Assembly: GCA_012845835.1 (NCBI GenBank)
Contig: JABAKD010000001.1
Location: 10,483,718 to 10,547,717, forward strand
Origin: Undaria pinnatifida
Taxonomy: Eukaryota > Sar > Phaeophyceae > Laminariales > Alariaceae
Direction: 5' to 3'
Length of the DNA stretch: 64,000 bases
The notes beneath the pieces are model-generated. The model saw only the letters and a program-made list of their open reading frames with translations. It was not told the DNA's origin and ran no database searches. Numbering within the stretch: position 1 is the first letter of the stretch; every line of letters starts with the position of its first letter. Positions 1 to 10,952 of this stretch are shown piece after piece. The position numbers and the translations under genes were made by a program.

Positions 1-600
1 CGTAGCCACCGCACACACATTATAGCAGCCAGGACGACCCAACCAGATGCTACGATCTATCGCGTCGAGCCTGTATTAACCCGGTTTTAGACCAACCTAT
101 TTCCAGTAATTTTCTTTGGTCCCATACTGTACTATAGCTCTGGCTGGCCGATCGAGGTCAACATTGGGGCTAGGGTCTCTGAAAAGGTGAGGCCCACGGG
201 TAACGCCTGTGGGCGTCCAAATAGGTGTAAAATATTTTTTTTTGCCGAGCGTGTACCGCAGCCCTTGTTCACTCCCCGTCCCCTAAAATCATCAGAGTGT
301 GATCAGTAACGATTTTGCAGATTCCCAGAGCTCTCGCTAGCCGACCGAGGTAAACATACGCAGGGTGGTGGTTGGGGGGAGGCAACTCCAACCCTTACCA
401 GAACCAGAACCAGAACCGTTATTGGGTGACCCGTGCTTGAATGCTTTGGCCTGTGAAGTGCGGCCGTCCTCGATGCTGTGTTTGGCCGTCGTGGGTGCTG
501 TGCTTTAGCCGTCGTGGATGGTGTGCTTTGGAGAGACGCACTACCCATATAAATATTATCGTCGAAAACCTGTGAATATTTTATTGACTCATTATAACAA
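1..600. other. No gene seen; short tandem repeats
   Basis: I see no supported gene here. Around 400-417 there are three copies of an AGAACC-like hexamer. Around 450-535 a roughly 28-bp unit with the core GCCGTCGTGG is repeated about three times. The open frames in this stretch are short and translate these repeats. Confidence 0.6.
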
Positions 601-605
601 CGTCA

Positions 606-653
606 AGCTGTGAGTTCGACGATTTTGGGGCTGGTATTCATCTTTGCAAGCTG
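606..653 (+). repeat. Copy of the CAGCT/AGCTG imperfect palindrome
   Basis: This is a diverged copy of the short palindromic motif found across the window. The left end reads AGCTGTGAGTTCGA and the right end TCATCTTTGCAAGCTG. It is preceded by an A/T-rich stretch, as in the other copies, and followed by a CATCGGTC stretch related to the usual CTCCGATC flank. Confidence 0.6.
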
Positions 654-779
654 CGTACTACATCGGTCACCCGTTTTTAACGTGTTTTCAATGTTCAGAA
701 CCTCGTATAATATGGCATTATTTATGCGTTGCGCCCCTGGGTACTCTTGTCCCCTTCATGAAAAAAGGTGTAGTTTGTA

Positions 780-1520
780 GGCAGCGCGCGAAATCCATGA
801 TATCTGCGTACCTCGTATCCAGCTGCTACTCTCTTGCCGCGTGCTCTCTACCCCGCTCATCAAAATCGCAGCACCATGTACTCTGAAGCCTTTGCACACG
901 CTCTATAATGTCTACGTCCCTGCCACGTTCTCTTATCTACACAACAGCACTTTGCAGTGATCGTACTCGTACACACTCCATAATACCTGCGTCGTAACCA
1001 GCTGCTACTCTTCACCACGTACTACCCGTGCTTCAGTGGATCAAAATTGCGTACGTACTCGTACGCTGGGAGTGTCTCCGTTGTATTGTGCGAGACCGGC
1101 CCTCTTATCTGCCTCCGTTCTAGTGCAGGAGAGCGACTCTCTAGGGTACCCCCGTTCGATTGTAGGCGAGCGACTCTCTTCTGTACCTTGGTCCTGTTGT
1201 AGGAGACCGGCTCTCTTGTACGCTGTTGTTACCTCGTACCGCTGCATATGGCAGTCAACAGCAGTGCGTATACCGCCATCCTAGTAGTGTACGAGTGCCC
1301 CATCGTGAGTTTTGTCGGTTTATGTTTTCCTGCCTTCGTACAGAATATACACGCGCAGTCGTGTTCCCGTGTCAGTGCGGTGCCCTTCAATGCGGTGTCC
1401 CTGTGTAGTGCGGTGAGGCTCGCTCGTCACGGCCTACTGGTCATATATAGTGCTCTTATAATTCGGTACTGCAATAATCCGTGATAGTGCGGGGTCCCAC
1501 TTTAGTGCGGCTGTCGTCTT
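780..1520. repeat. Degenerate local duplications, no gene
   Basis: Segments near 790-870 and 970-1050 are diverged copies of one another; both contain CAGCTGCTACTCT and TCAAAAT followed by GC. From about 1085 to 1225 a unit with GAGACCGGC or GAGCGACTCTC and TGTAGG recurs three to four times. From 1370 to 1515 the short motif AGTGCGGTG recurs. No convincing coding region is visible. Confidence 0.5.
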
Positions 1521-1709
1521 CTAGCAACCTGACGAGGAGTTCACGAGTGTACTACTGGTGGTCACAGAGAGTTATTGTGCCTTTTTGTGATAGCGGACTA
1601 GAGATATGGCAATGAGCTAATGTGAGATCAACAATGGCAACAACGACTTGCAAGACTACGACTAATGACAACTTTGTGTAGTGAACGTGTCCTCTACTAG
1701 TGCTGGATA

Positions 1710-1710
<1 letters not shown>

Positions 1711-1746
<36 letters not shown>
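1711..1746. repeat. (GTT)12 microsatellite
   Basis: Twelve uninterrupted GTT triplets. The open frames across this stretch, poly-Val on one strand and poly-Thr on the other, are products of the repeat. Confidence 0.95.
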
Positions 1747-1889
1747 ATTATTCTCACATTAACTCGCATAATCAAGTCCGTGGTCACAGCACAGGCTCCA
1801 GTCACTCTGGAGTGGCAGGGGAAAAAACACTCCAAACCAAAATGGCACACGCATATATCATAGCTGAAGCTTGCCTCCGCCATAATATA

Positions 1890-2904
1890 TTATTAAAATA
1901 AAAATACACTCCAGCTGTGAGATCGAAAATTTTTGTCGAAGCTTATCTTTGCAAGCTGTGTGTGATACTCCGATCACGCGTATTACGGGTTGTGTGTCCT
2001 CATTAAGGATATAGGTCGGCGACTCCCCTGGCAACTACAGTGTAGCTATCAGGGTCAACAGGGTGATGTTAGGCAGTCTGTGCGCGGAAACTATGAAACC
2101 CGTTTCTGAGGGGGACCAAATCTGACAGCTGTGGAAGGAAATGCATCAGTTTATCAAGTGAATCCTGTAAGTCGAATAACCGTTGAGGGGAGGGCGGAGT
2201 TGTGAAGGACGTGGGGACCTGGTTTTGATCAGAAGGGGAGCGGGGGTGGGGGTGGGGGGGGACGGGGGGACGGGTGGGGCAGCTCAGTTTGGGGTGGGGC
2301 AGCTCAGTTTGTGCGTGGAAACTATAACTCCTTCAAGGGGATAAATCTGACCGTTTTGGAAAGAATGCACCAGTTTATCATGGGAGGGGGGGGGGGGGCG
2401 GGGCGGGGCAGCTCAATCTGTGCGTGGAAACTTTACATCCTTTAAGGGAATAAATGTGACGGTTTTGGAAAGAATGCACCAGTTTATCATGTATATTCTG
2501 TAAGTCGTACAACCAGTGAGTAGGGGGTGGGGGGGAGGTGGGGGGAGGGGGGGGGGATGGGGGAAGAGGGCAGGGGCGGGCGGTGGGGAAGGAGGGGGCG
2601 TTGGAGGGGGGGGGGGATGAATGAAAGCCACGTCATGGACGGCTAGAAAGATAATGACGTCATATCAAATGCGTAGAAGTTTTTATTACTCTGGCCGATT
2701 CCGATTGTAAGTGGGGCGTTTGAACAAACTGGGCGGGGGAAAAAATAAATAAAAAAGAGGGGGGGGGGCGGGAGGGGGGCGGAAATGAGTTGGAGCTACG
2801 GCATGGATGGCTAGATGGATAATGAGATTATATCAGTTGCCTGGTAGTGTTTACTACTCTGGTAGATTTTGATTTCAGGTGGGGCGTTTGAACAAGAGGG
2901 ATCG

Positions 2905-2943
<39 letters not shown>

Positions 2944-3445
2944 CGGGACATTTCAATATGTGCGCATAAACTATAAATCCTTAAAGGGGACAAATCTGAC
3001 GATTGTAGCAAGAAGACATCCCTTTATATCACCTGCCTGGTAATGTTTTTCAACGTGTCGAAGCTTCATAATGTGTTATTGTACATGGATCGAAAGATGG
3101 AATATTTCAATCGATAGATACAATCATGTAATTACCGTTATTTTCTGACATCGCTAATTATAAGAAAGATACACATATTGCCAAATACAACAGGCGAGGT
3201 GATGTGGTCATGCAATGTTACCGCCATTGAGCACGAGAGGGAGACATGCGAATCGTCAATGTTTTGAAAGGAACGCTTGGTGTACACGCGCTCCAGTACG
3301 TCGTCAGTCATACTTCGCTTGGCATAGGTTGGGAGGCGATCATGCAGACGGTAAGTGCGAAATACCCTACGTGATAGGTTTGTATTTATAGTGTGGTTTA
3401 CCGCAATTTTAACATATTTGCCTGGACTTCCTTTTCACATTATAT
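1890..3445 (+). mobile_element. Dispersed repeat family A, copy 1 (noncoding)
   Basis: This 1.5-kb segment recurs inverted at 34200-35985 and direct at 38050-39850. It opens with an A/T-rich lead and the CAGCT/AGCTG palindrome at 1912-1958. The order then is GTGTCCTCATTAAGGATATA, several CTGTGCG.GGAAACTAT blocks each followed by a T/G-rich box, G-runs, a GTACATGGATCGAAAGATGG block near 3085, and a segment ending near CCGCAATTTTAACATAT. I see no transposase, reverse transcriptase or clear terminal repeat, so the class is unknown. Non-autonomous mobile origin is inferred from copy number and both orientations. Confidence 0.7.
2906..2943. repeat. Uninterrupted run of 38 G
   Basis: A 38-base guanine homopolymer inside repeat family A. 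The corresponding position in the other copies also has G-runs of variable length. The length could be affected by sequencing error. Confidence 0.9.
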
Positions 3446-3790
3446 ATACCAACGTTTGTTACCAATGTGTGTGCCGATATTAGCGACCCCGATGTATGTA
3501 CGAGCACCACTTCGCGTGTGAGCGATATTGCCAAGTGTATCGCACAGTCCTCACCTCGAGTGAAACGTGGTACTACTATCACTACCACTGCTACTGCTTC
3601 TTCTGCCTCTACTGCTACCGCTACGGATACCACTACTGCTACTACTACCACTACTACTACTGGTATCCCGGTACTGTTACTCTTGCTTCGACTACCGCCT
3701 CTGCTGCTACTGCTACTACTACAACTATTATTACTACTATCCTGCTGCTACTACTACTCCTTTTACTTCTGTTGTCCCTATTAAAGTGCG
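3413..3790 (+). other. Open frame: short Cys-containing segment then Thr-rich repeat
   Basis: The frame opens after a TAA at 3410 and reads a short, non-repetitive stretch with three cysteines (VCADISDPDVCTS, then AKCIAQSSPRVKRG). It then runs into a Thr/Ser tract encoded by ACT/TAC triplets. Its beginning overlaps the end of dispersed repeat A. I do not recognise a family. It may be a chance frame or a fragment of a secreted protein, and no start codon or splice sites decide the matter. Confidence 0.2.
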
Positions 3791-3885
3791 TATCATACAT
3801 AAGCTTTCCCTTCGGAATTCCGGGGGTGTCGCAAGCTAAGGGGGGGGGGGGGGGGCGAATAAAACTTGAAAAGTAACTGAAAAAT

Positions 3886-4269
3886 TTGTCACCGCGCGTG
3901 TATCCCGGCTGCTGCCACTGCTATCCCGGTGCGGTTGAATTGAAATGGTACGCGAGCTGTCATGTCGTCACACGGTCTACCAGCATAGCGGTACGAGCAC
4001 GATTGCGATTAGCCATTTCGGAACGACACATTGTCCATGACACAGAGCGCACCGTGGTAGCAGCGGCCCGCCGGGCGTCCCGCTGGCACACGGCCCACTG
4101 GAACACTCCGACGCCGCTCATCCGCGTCAACTCTTGCTACACCTCTCTAGTCTGTGTGCGCTCAGCGGTTGTTGTGCTTTGTCGGTACAGCAAGCAGCAG
4201 GCAGCAGGTGGCTTGTGCCAGAAAAGGAAGATGCGCCGGGCCCATGCTGGATGTGCTGTAGGCCAATGA
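3886..4269 (+). other. Unrecognised 127-codon open frame
   Basis: An open frame with non-repetitive composition, Arg- and Ala-rich in the middle and ending just before an AT-rich region. I recognise no domain. It lies 1.6 kb upstream of the first kelch exon on the same strand, so an upstream exon could be near here, but I could not find a phase-1 donor that joins convincingly to the exon at 5851. Confidence 0.15.
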
Positions 4270-5260
4270 AACAGAGATACCAAAAAGTACCGCAACTTTG
4301 ATCAAATCCTGACTTCGATAAAGAACTTTCTTGCCGTTTTTGGATAAAAAAATATCACAAATGTTATCTTCGGGAGTTGTTTTTTTCAAGCATTTCTTTC
4401 CGAAAAACGTTTTTTCGCAAATACTCCGTTTGCGACTGGCGTTTCTTTTTTTCGGATTTATGAATTGAGGTTCTCAAAATTGAGCGAGGCTTTTTTTCGT
4501 TCCTAGTATTGCAGGTGAAACTAACCCTTGAATTTACGGATTAATATGGTACACTATACAGCAATGAATATCCCTTACAATTTTCAAGGACAGTAGGTTC
4601 TCCCATTCCCGCAGGAGAAAATACGTTGAAATTACGTAGGATACACCTACTGCGATAAGTATCCTTCGCAGGTTTTTCATCTTCAGGATTGGGAATGAGA
4701 GACGCAGCTTAATTCTGAGAGCCTTAATTCGAATCTGAAGAAGTAGCCTCACGCCCGAAACTCTCGATTAGGCCAACGCTTATACGAAACTGGTTTTGAA
4801 ATCCGGAAATGGAGATTTCACCGCCTTCGCAGGTGTGGAGTTGGCCCGGCGCAAGGGGGAATCAGGCCATATTGTCTGAAATTCGGACTAGCCTCTTTGC
4901 GAGATGCATCCAATGACGTTTTGGCGTTTCTTCCGGATAGGGAATTGAACATATTCTTCAAAAAATAGAAAAGCGGCGTTCGCGTTTGGGGCATACCGTA
5001 TTAGTGCGTTAGTAAACGCCGCCCAGGGCGTTGCGATTTGCAAGCTTGAACGGGCAACACGGGGCGTTCACTATACAGTACGTGGCTGAGACCTTCTCTG
5101 GGAAAACGATCTCGAGCCTTTCGCCTCCCGGGGCGATACAAAAGACGTGAGGAAAAAAAAAACACGCAACCCTCACACGCTCAACAACAGCACAGCGGTA
5201 AGTGCTCGAAAATGGTTTTGAGGACACTGCGGTGCATCGAAAAAAAAACGTCGTTGAGTC
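4270..5260. other. Intergenic, no supported feature
   Basis: This region is AT-rich with many T-runs. I see no gene, no RNA gene and no strong repeat in it. Open frames are short. Confidence 0.5.
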
Positions 5261-5261
5261 G

Positions 5262-5512
5262 TTCTACGATAGCCCCCCCAACACTGCTTTGACGAAATCG
5301 CCGGTTTTGAAACCAGCTCCCGGCCGAACCTCGCCTGAAATACTGTGCCCCTGACCACCCCGACGTCATTATTCGATAATACTTTGCAGTCAAGAAAATG
5401 TATGGAGACCTTGACTTGATAAAAAACGTTCATGTCGAGCAGCCATGAAACGTTCGATAAAAAAAATCGCCGGTTTTGGCCGGGGGGGGGGCTATCGTAG
5501 GATCAGTCCGAT
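5262..5512. mobile_element. MITE-like element, family B, copy 1
   Basis: The ends are inverted copies: GTTCTACGATAGCCCCCC on the left and GGGGGGCTATCGTAGGATC on the right. The interior is noncoding and contains GTCGAGCAGCCATGAAACG. A second copy at about 37180-37475, with the same ends and the same interior in reverse orientation, supports a mobile unit. A target-site duplication could not be fixed by eye. Confidence 0.6.
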
Positions 5513-5850
5513 GGAGGATCCTCCCCCAAGGGCGTAGTCCGAACTGGATGAAGCGGACCCGATTTCACGGTTACCCGGGTCAAACGCTCCTCCGAAGGTG
5601 CTGCCTTCATTTTCGTATTTCGCAAATCAGTTCCTGAGCAAGTATTGGCCTTAGCCCCCGCTAAAGACCCGAAGCGGGTACTAAACGCTGCCCCTTCGTA
5701 ACCACATCCACGCTTTTGGAAATATTTTTCGTTTTTTTACCAGTCGTTGTCCCGTGTCTTTGTTTTCTCGCACGAAACACATGTGAAACACGCCGTTTAA
5801 GCCCCCCCACCCCCACCCCCCTCCTCCCTTCGTCACCCCCGCCGCGCAAG

Positions 5851-6250
5851 GCTTGGAACTCCTAGAACGGACATGGGAGTGGGTGCCACCACAGGTGCGC
5901 TTTTTTTTTGCGGGGGGCTGTGGGATTGACGTCCCCCCCTCTACCCCGACGGTGGAGGCGGTTGGTGGGCAGGAGGGAGGGGCTGAGCGAGAGGGACCTT
6001 CAGCGAGTGTTGGCGTTGATAGTAACGCAGGCGGTGGGGGTGAGGGTGAGGTGGGGGGGGCGGGCGAGGCGCCGGGCACGCACTTGCTGCTGAAGAACTG
6101 CCGAGCGACCGATGTGGTGGACGTCTTGTCTCCGATGCAACGGCGAGCGGTGGAGAAAGAGGCGGGGAAAGGCGGGGGGCGTGGGGAGGGGGGACAGGAA
6201 GGGGAGGCGCAGGATGTTGCTTTTATGCTCGTCGCATCTGACAGCATGAG
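5851..6250 (+). CDS. Kelch membrane gene, exon 1 seen (internal)
   Basis: It follows a long C-rich polypyrimidine tract ending in CAAG. The frame reads LELLERTWEWVPPQ, a kelch-like end strand, and stays open through a Gly/Glu-rich insert to LVASDSM. It ends at AG before GTGGGT, two bases into a codon, which exon 2 completes with one base. A possible donor, CAG before GTGCGC at 5895, could remove part of this stretch as an intron, so the internal structure is uncertain. The exon begins with two bases of a split codon, so an earlier exon exists. Confidence 0.55.
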
Positions 6251-9200
6251 GTGGGTTGTTGTTGTTGTTGTTGTTGTTTTCACACGCATGGGAACAGATG
6301 AGATCGTCAATTCGGGATTTAGGTCACTCGGGGTATAGATTGGTTAGCTGATCTATACGACCTGTAGTATCTACGGTAGATCGTGCGACTTTACGCATCT
6401 CAGACGTATCAGACCCTTTTCAGGACACGGTCTCCCGATAGGGGTGCGTGCGCCCATCTTTTTCTGGGGTTCCTCGCTTTTGAGGATTTTGTATTTTTTC
6501 AGAAAAATGACACTAGTGTGTCCCGATGAACAAACCCATGGCCTAGTACGCGTATAGTCTATATACATATGTATGACAAGTAATGACGGGTTTTATAGTT
6601 TCCGCGCACAGACTGATAAACGTCACCCTGTTGACCCTGGTACAAGCTACACTGTGATTCCAAGGGGAGTCGCCGACCTATATCCTTAATGAGGACACAC
6701 AACCTGTAATACGCGCGATCGGAGTATCACACATAGCTTGCAAAGATGAGTTTCGACAAAATATTCGATCTCACAGCTGGAGTGTATTTTTATTTTTACA
6801 GTATACCAGGTGTATATATGTACTTTGTATCTATTATAATAGGGTTGCGAAACAAGGATCAGGAACTCCTCCGACCTTCGGGTTAGCGCCTTTACTGCTG
6901 GAAACCCTTTCTTTTACAATTTTACTTGACATTAGTATAGGGAGAGGTTTTGGGGGCCCTGAAGGGGTTAAGGAGCCCCCCCTTCGACCGTTCAGAAAAA
7001 AAGATAGCCAATTAAGAATTGCTATCTCCAACGTAGCACGGGTCTCAGGATCTAGAGCACGGGTCTCAGTATCTAGATTGTTGCTTGGGCGTAAATGCCG
7101 CTGGATTACGGAATCTAAAATATATATGCACTTCGTATACCTGGTATATAATAATAGGGTTGCGAAACAAGGATCAGGGACTCCTCCGAACTTTGGGTTA
7201 ACGCCTTTACTGCTGGAAACCCTTTTTTTTAACAATTTTACTTGGAGGTTGTATAGGGAGGGGTTTGGGGGGCCCTCACAGGGTTAAGGAGCCCCCCCTT
7301 TGGACCGTTCAGAAAAGAAAATAGCCGATAAAAAAATGCTACCTCTAACGTAGCACGGGTCTCAAGATGTAGACTGTTGCTTGAGCGCAAATATCCCTGG
7401 ATTACGGAATCTGCGGAATCTACGGCGGATCTTGTATTTTCCGGAATTGGTCTGTATAGGACTGCTTTTGTACACGTGATTGCCGGGTGGTGGGATCTGG
7501 ATTGTGCGGCCCTTGCACGGCAGATGTAATAGATTATCTAGATTATCTAGATCGTGATCTGCCAGATGCGTTTTGGATTGGTATGGGCAATGGGATGGGG
7601 GGGAAGGGGGGGGGGTATTGCGCTGCGTGGTTGTTCATGGGTTGGTCGTTTGTGCTAGCGTGAGGCGATGTTGAAGGTTTTGTTGGGGAGGCGGCATTGT
7701 TGGGAGGAGGGGAGGGGGGAGAGGGCGTTTCGCTTATCGCTTCGGTCCCCCAGTATGGCGGTGGTGTGCCAGATCAACATGACCGCCTTATAGAGGGAAG
7801 CCGCTTTATTCATTCCAGGCCGTGAGTGCTATCTAGGCCATTTTGACCGCCTTATGTCGGGACATCGCCTCACTCAGACGACCTTCATGGGGGACGTCCA
7901 GTGTAGATTGAAGGCGTTCTTAGGGGATGGAGGGGGGCGAGGATGGCTGAGGGTATCGCGTTTTTGATGGTTGAATCTGGCAGCGACGCGTGTGTGACGG
8001 GGGGTTTGACCGTGTGAAACAAATTTGGCCTTCTTTGATGGGGGTAAATGGCGCTGTCTGGGGACCGGGGGGGGGGGGCTGTTACGCTTGTCGCGTCTGA
8101 CAGTATGAATTGGTTTGGGTGTTTTGATGGTAAAGGCGGCCACGGCCAGGGGACGGGAGTGTTGTTGTTGTTGTTGTTAATGTTGTCGTTGTTGGTGTTG
8201 TTGTTGGTGTTGGTGTTGGTGTTGTTGGTGTTGCTTTGTATTGCTGCTGCTGTTGCTATTGTTGCGGCTGTTTTCGTGCCTTCCTTTGTCGTTTAACCAG
8301 CCCTCGCAGGATCCACGTGGAGTCACACCCGTGCCCCAGCCCTCAAGCAGAAAAATATCTATCTTCTGACGCCCCCACCCCCCTCGTCGCCCGGCAGGTT
8401 GTACCAGCCAAAATACCCAGCAGCAGTAAGGTGTTGTTTAGACGAGCACCGGCAGGGGTCAGCTTGGGTATCGCGTGTTCCCTGGTCTTCATTCGAAATA
8501 GGCGCGATTGCTAGCCCACCCCCCTCCGGATTAACAGCAGATCTTGCTCGCAGCAGGATGCAGCCCACCCTTCGTTCTACCCGCTGAATACCCCACAGCG
8601 CTTCGCCTTGGGTGCAAGCAATGTCTGTCTAGTCGAGGAAAACCCGACGTGCTCTGTTCTCGCTCGCGCAGTAGGGGCGAGAGGTTTTGATGGCCTTCAG
8701 GCTACGGCCATGCACGCTTCGAGTACACCCCCTTCATGCCCTCAGGACTATGGATATGCATGGGGACGAGAACCCCCCAGCGGCCAAATAGGAGGAGGGG
8801 GGGGTAACATAAGCAAAACTTGTTTGTGTAATATATGGAAGAAACTCGTTAAGCGCTCGACTGTTGGAGGTGTCTCTATGAGGAGCGGGCACGGTGTTCC
8901 GTCTCCAAGGGATTCGTGGCCAATGGTCAGACGAATAAGGCCGGCAACAAATGAGTAACCGCTCCCCCCGAACCCCGTTCAACAGGTTGTGCCAGCCCAA
9001 GTATGCAGCAGCAGTAGGCGTTTTTTACACGGGAACGAAGGACGACGGCGACCCCTCCTCTTGGTCAGACACGGCCCACGTTTTGGTCGCCGGAGGCATT
9101 ATTCCTACAGCAGAGGGGGGACAATACACCGCGAGCGACACGGTGGATATCTTCAGGGAGGACGGCATCGACAGTGCCACGGGCAAGGTAAGGTGCTCGT

Positions 9201-10879
9201 CATTTTCCGATGAACGGCGGTATACCCGCTTTTACGACCACCTCGTGGCCAACCCGTTTAACGCACTCTCTGCTGGATGCCCTTGTGCGGGAAAATTTAC
9301 TTGAAGTTTGTGTTGGGAGGGATTTTGAGGCTCTGTAGGGGTTAAGCAAGGTTGTAAGAGGTTTTAGCTCCGGTTAGGTTTTAGCTCCGGTTAGGTTTTA
9401 GCTCCGGTTAGGTTTCAGCTCCGGTTTGGTCTTAATCCGCTTTCAAATCGAGTGGGTCTAAATCTGGGATAAGATTAAAAACAGCTAAAAGCAGTCTTGA
9501 ACCCGGAGGAAAAGGCATGCATGCGGTATAACCATACACAAATGTTGTTAGGCATGGACGTTCGCTGATGTCGGTCCCCCCCCGCCTCCGAAAACAAGAA
9601 TTGTAGGCGAAACCGGTGATCGTGGTTGCCTGGCAACATTCCGATGCGTCCGTGGTAGAAACGGTGACCCTGGAGCATTCAGGTAGGTCATGCATCTTCA
9701 AAAGGTGGTACATGTATCTGTGAAGACGCGTGGCCGGAGTACCACTCAGCTCGCGAAGATGAGTATCGTCGACCATTCAATTGATGGAACTCGCAGCTGA
9801 CGTATTTGAAACATTTTTGTTGAATGCTGTACGGAGGTAATAGGTTAGGAGTGTTGTACACAAGTGGTTACATTCCCGAGTTAAGACCGGGTTTGGGCTG
9901 ACGGGAACAAATGAGTCTCGTCTGTTTTTTTTTTTCGTGACAAGCCGATTTTGTTCTGCCGTTATCTCCCCAAAAGTCTGAAACAGGATGGTCTTGAAAC
10001 CGGCTACGCCGCTGGTTTTGTAAGACGCCGCTTGTAATGTAAGAACATCGTCGTCATCAAAACCGCCAGTGAGGGTTTACTAATCTATTCAGTAGAACGG
10101 GGTATTTTTTCTGGAAATGTGTTGAACCGGGTGGTCTTAAAGTAGGTACACCGCTTTTAATATGACACCGCTTGCAAAGTAAGAAGGTGGTCATCTTGAT
10201 CAAGAAGCCATTAAGGGTTCACTGGCCGATTCTGTAGAACGAGGTCTTCCACATCGAAAAGCCTTGAACGGGAAAGCCTTAAGGCGGGTGCACCGCCCGT
10301 AATGTAAGACGCCGCTTGTAATGTAAGAACATCGTCATGAGCATCAAAACGCCTGTGAAGATTTACTTGTCGATTCGGTAAAACGAGGTATTATCTGTGG
10401 AAAACTCTTGAACCGGTTGGTCTTAACCTGGGTGCACCGCTTGTAGTGGAAGACACCGCTTGTAATGGAAGACACCGCTTGTGTTCGGAGTAGACACCCC
10501 TTTGTTGTGTTCTGTTTTTTTTTGCACGTCGCGTTGCGCAGGCTACGGTATCGAAGCTCCCGGTTCAGCTGCTGCCTAACCCGCCGCGTTTCGAGATGAC
10601 GTCGTGTTGCTTCAAGCATCAATGTGTCTTCGCCGGAGGCCGGGTGAGTGAAGGGGTTGTCGTGAGGCGGGCGGGGGCGGGGGTGGCGTCCTCATTTGTT
10701 GTTTGCCTTATATTTTGACGATTGACCACGCATCCATTTCGAGATGGAGCACCGGTCCTACTCGTGATAAGAGACACTTCCAACATGTGGGCGGAAATTC
10801 ATTTTTCTCCATGTGTTACAAGATTATCGTGTGCTTGTCAAATTCCATTGCTGTCGGTGGAGGGGCGGGCGGGTAGTCG

Positions 10880-10952
<73 letters not shown>

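Noticed and set aside
5681-6310. 209-codon minus-strand frame opposite exon 1
   Set aside because: Low complexity (Thr, Pro, Ser) and antisense to the exon that fits the kelch gene by phase and motif.
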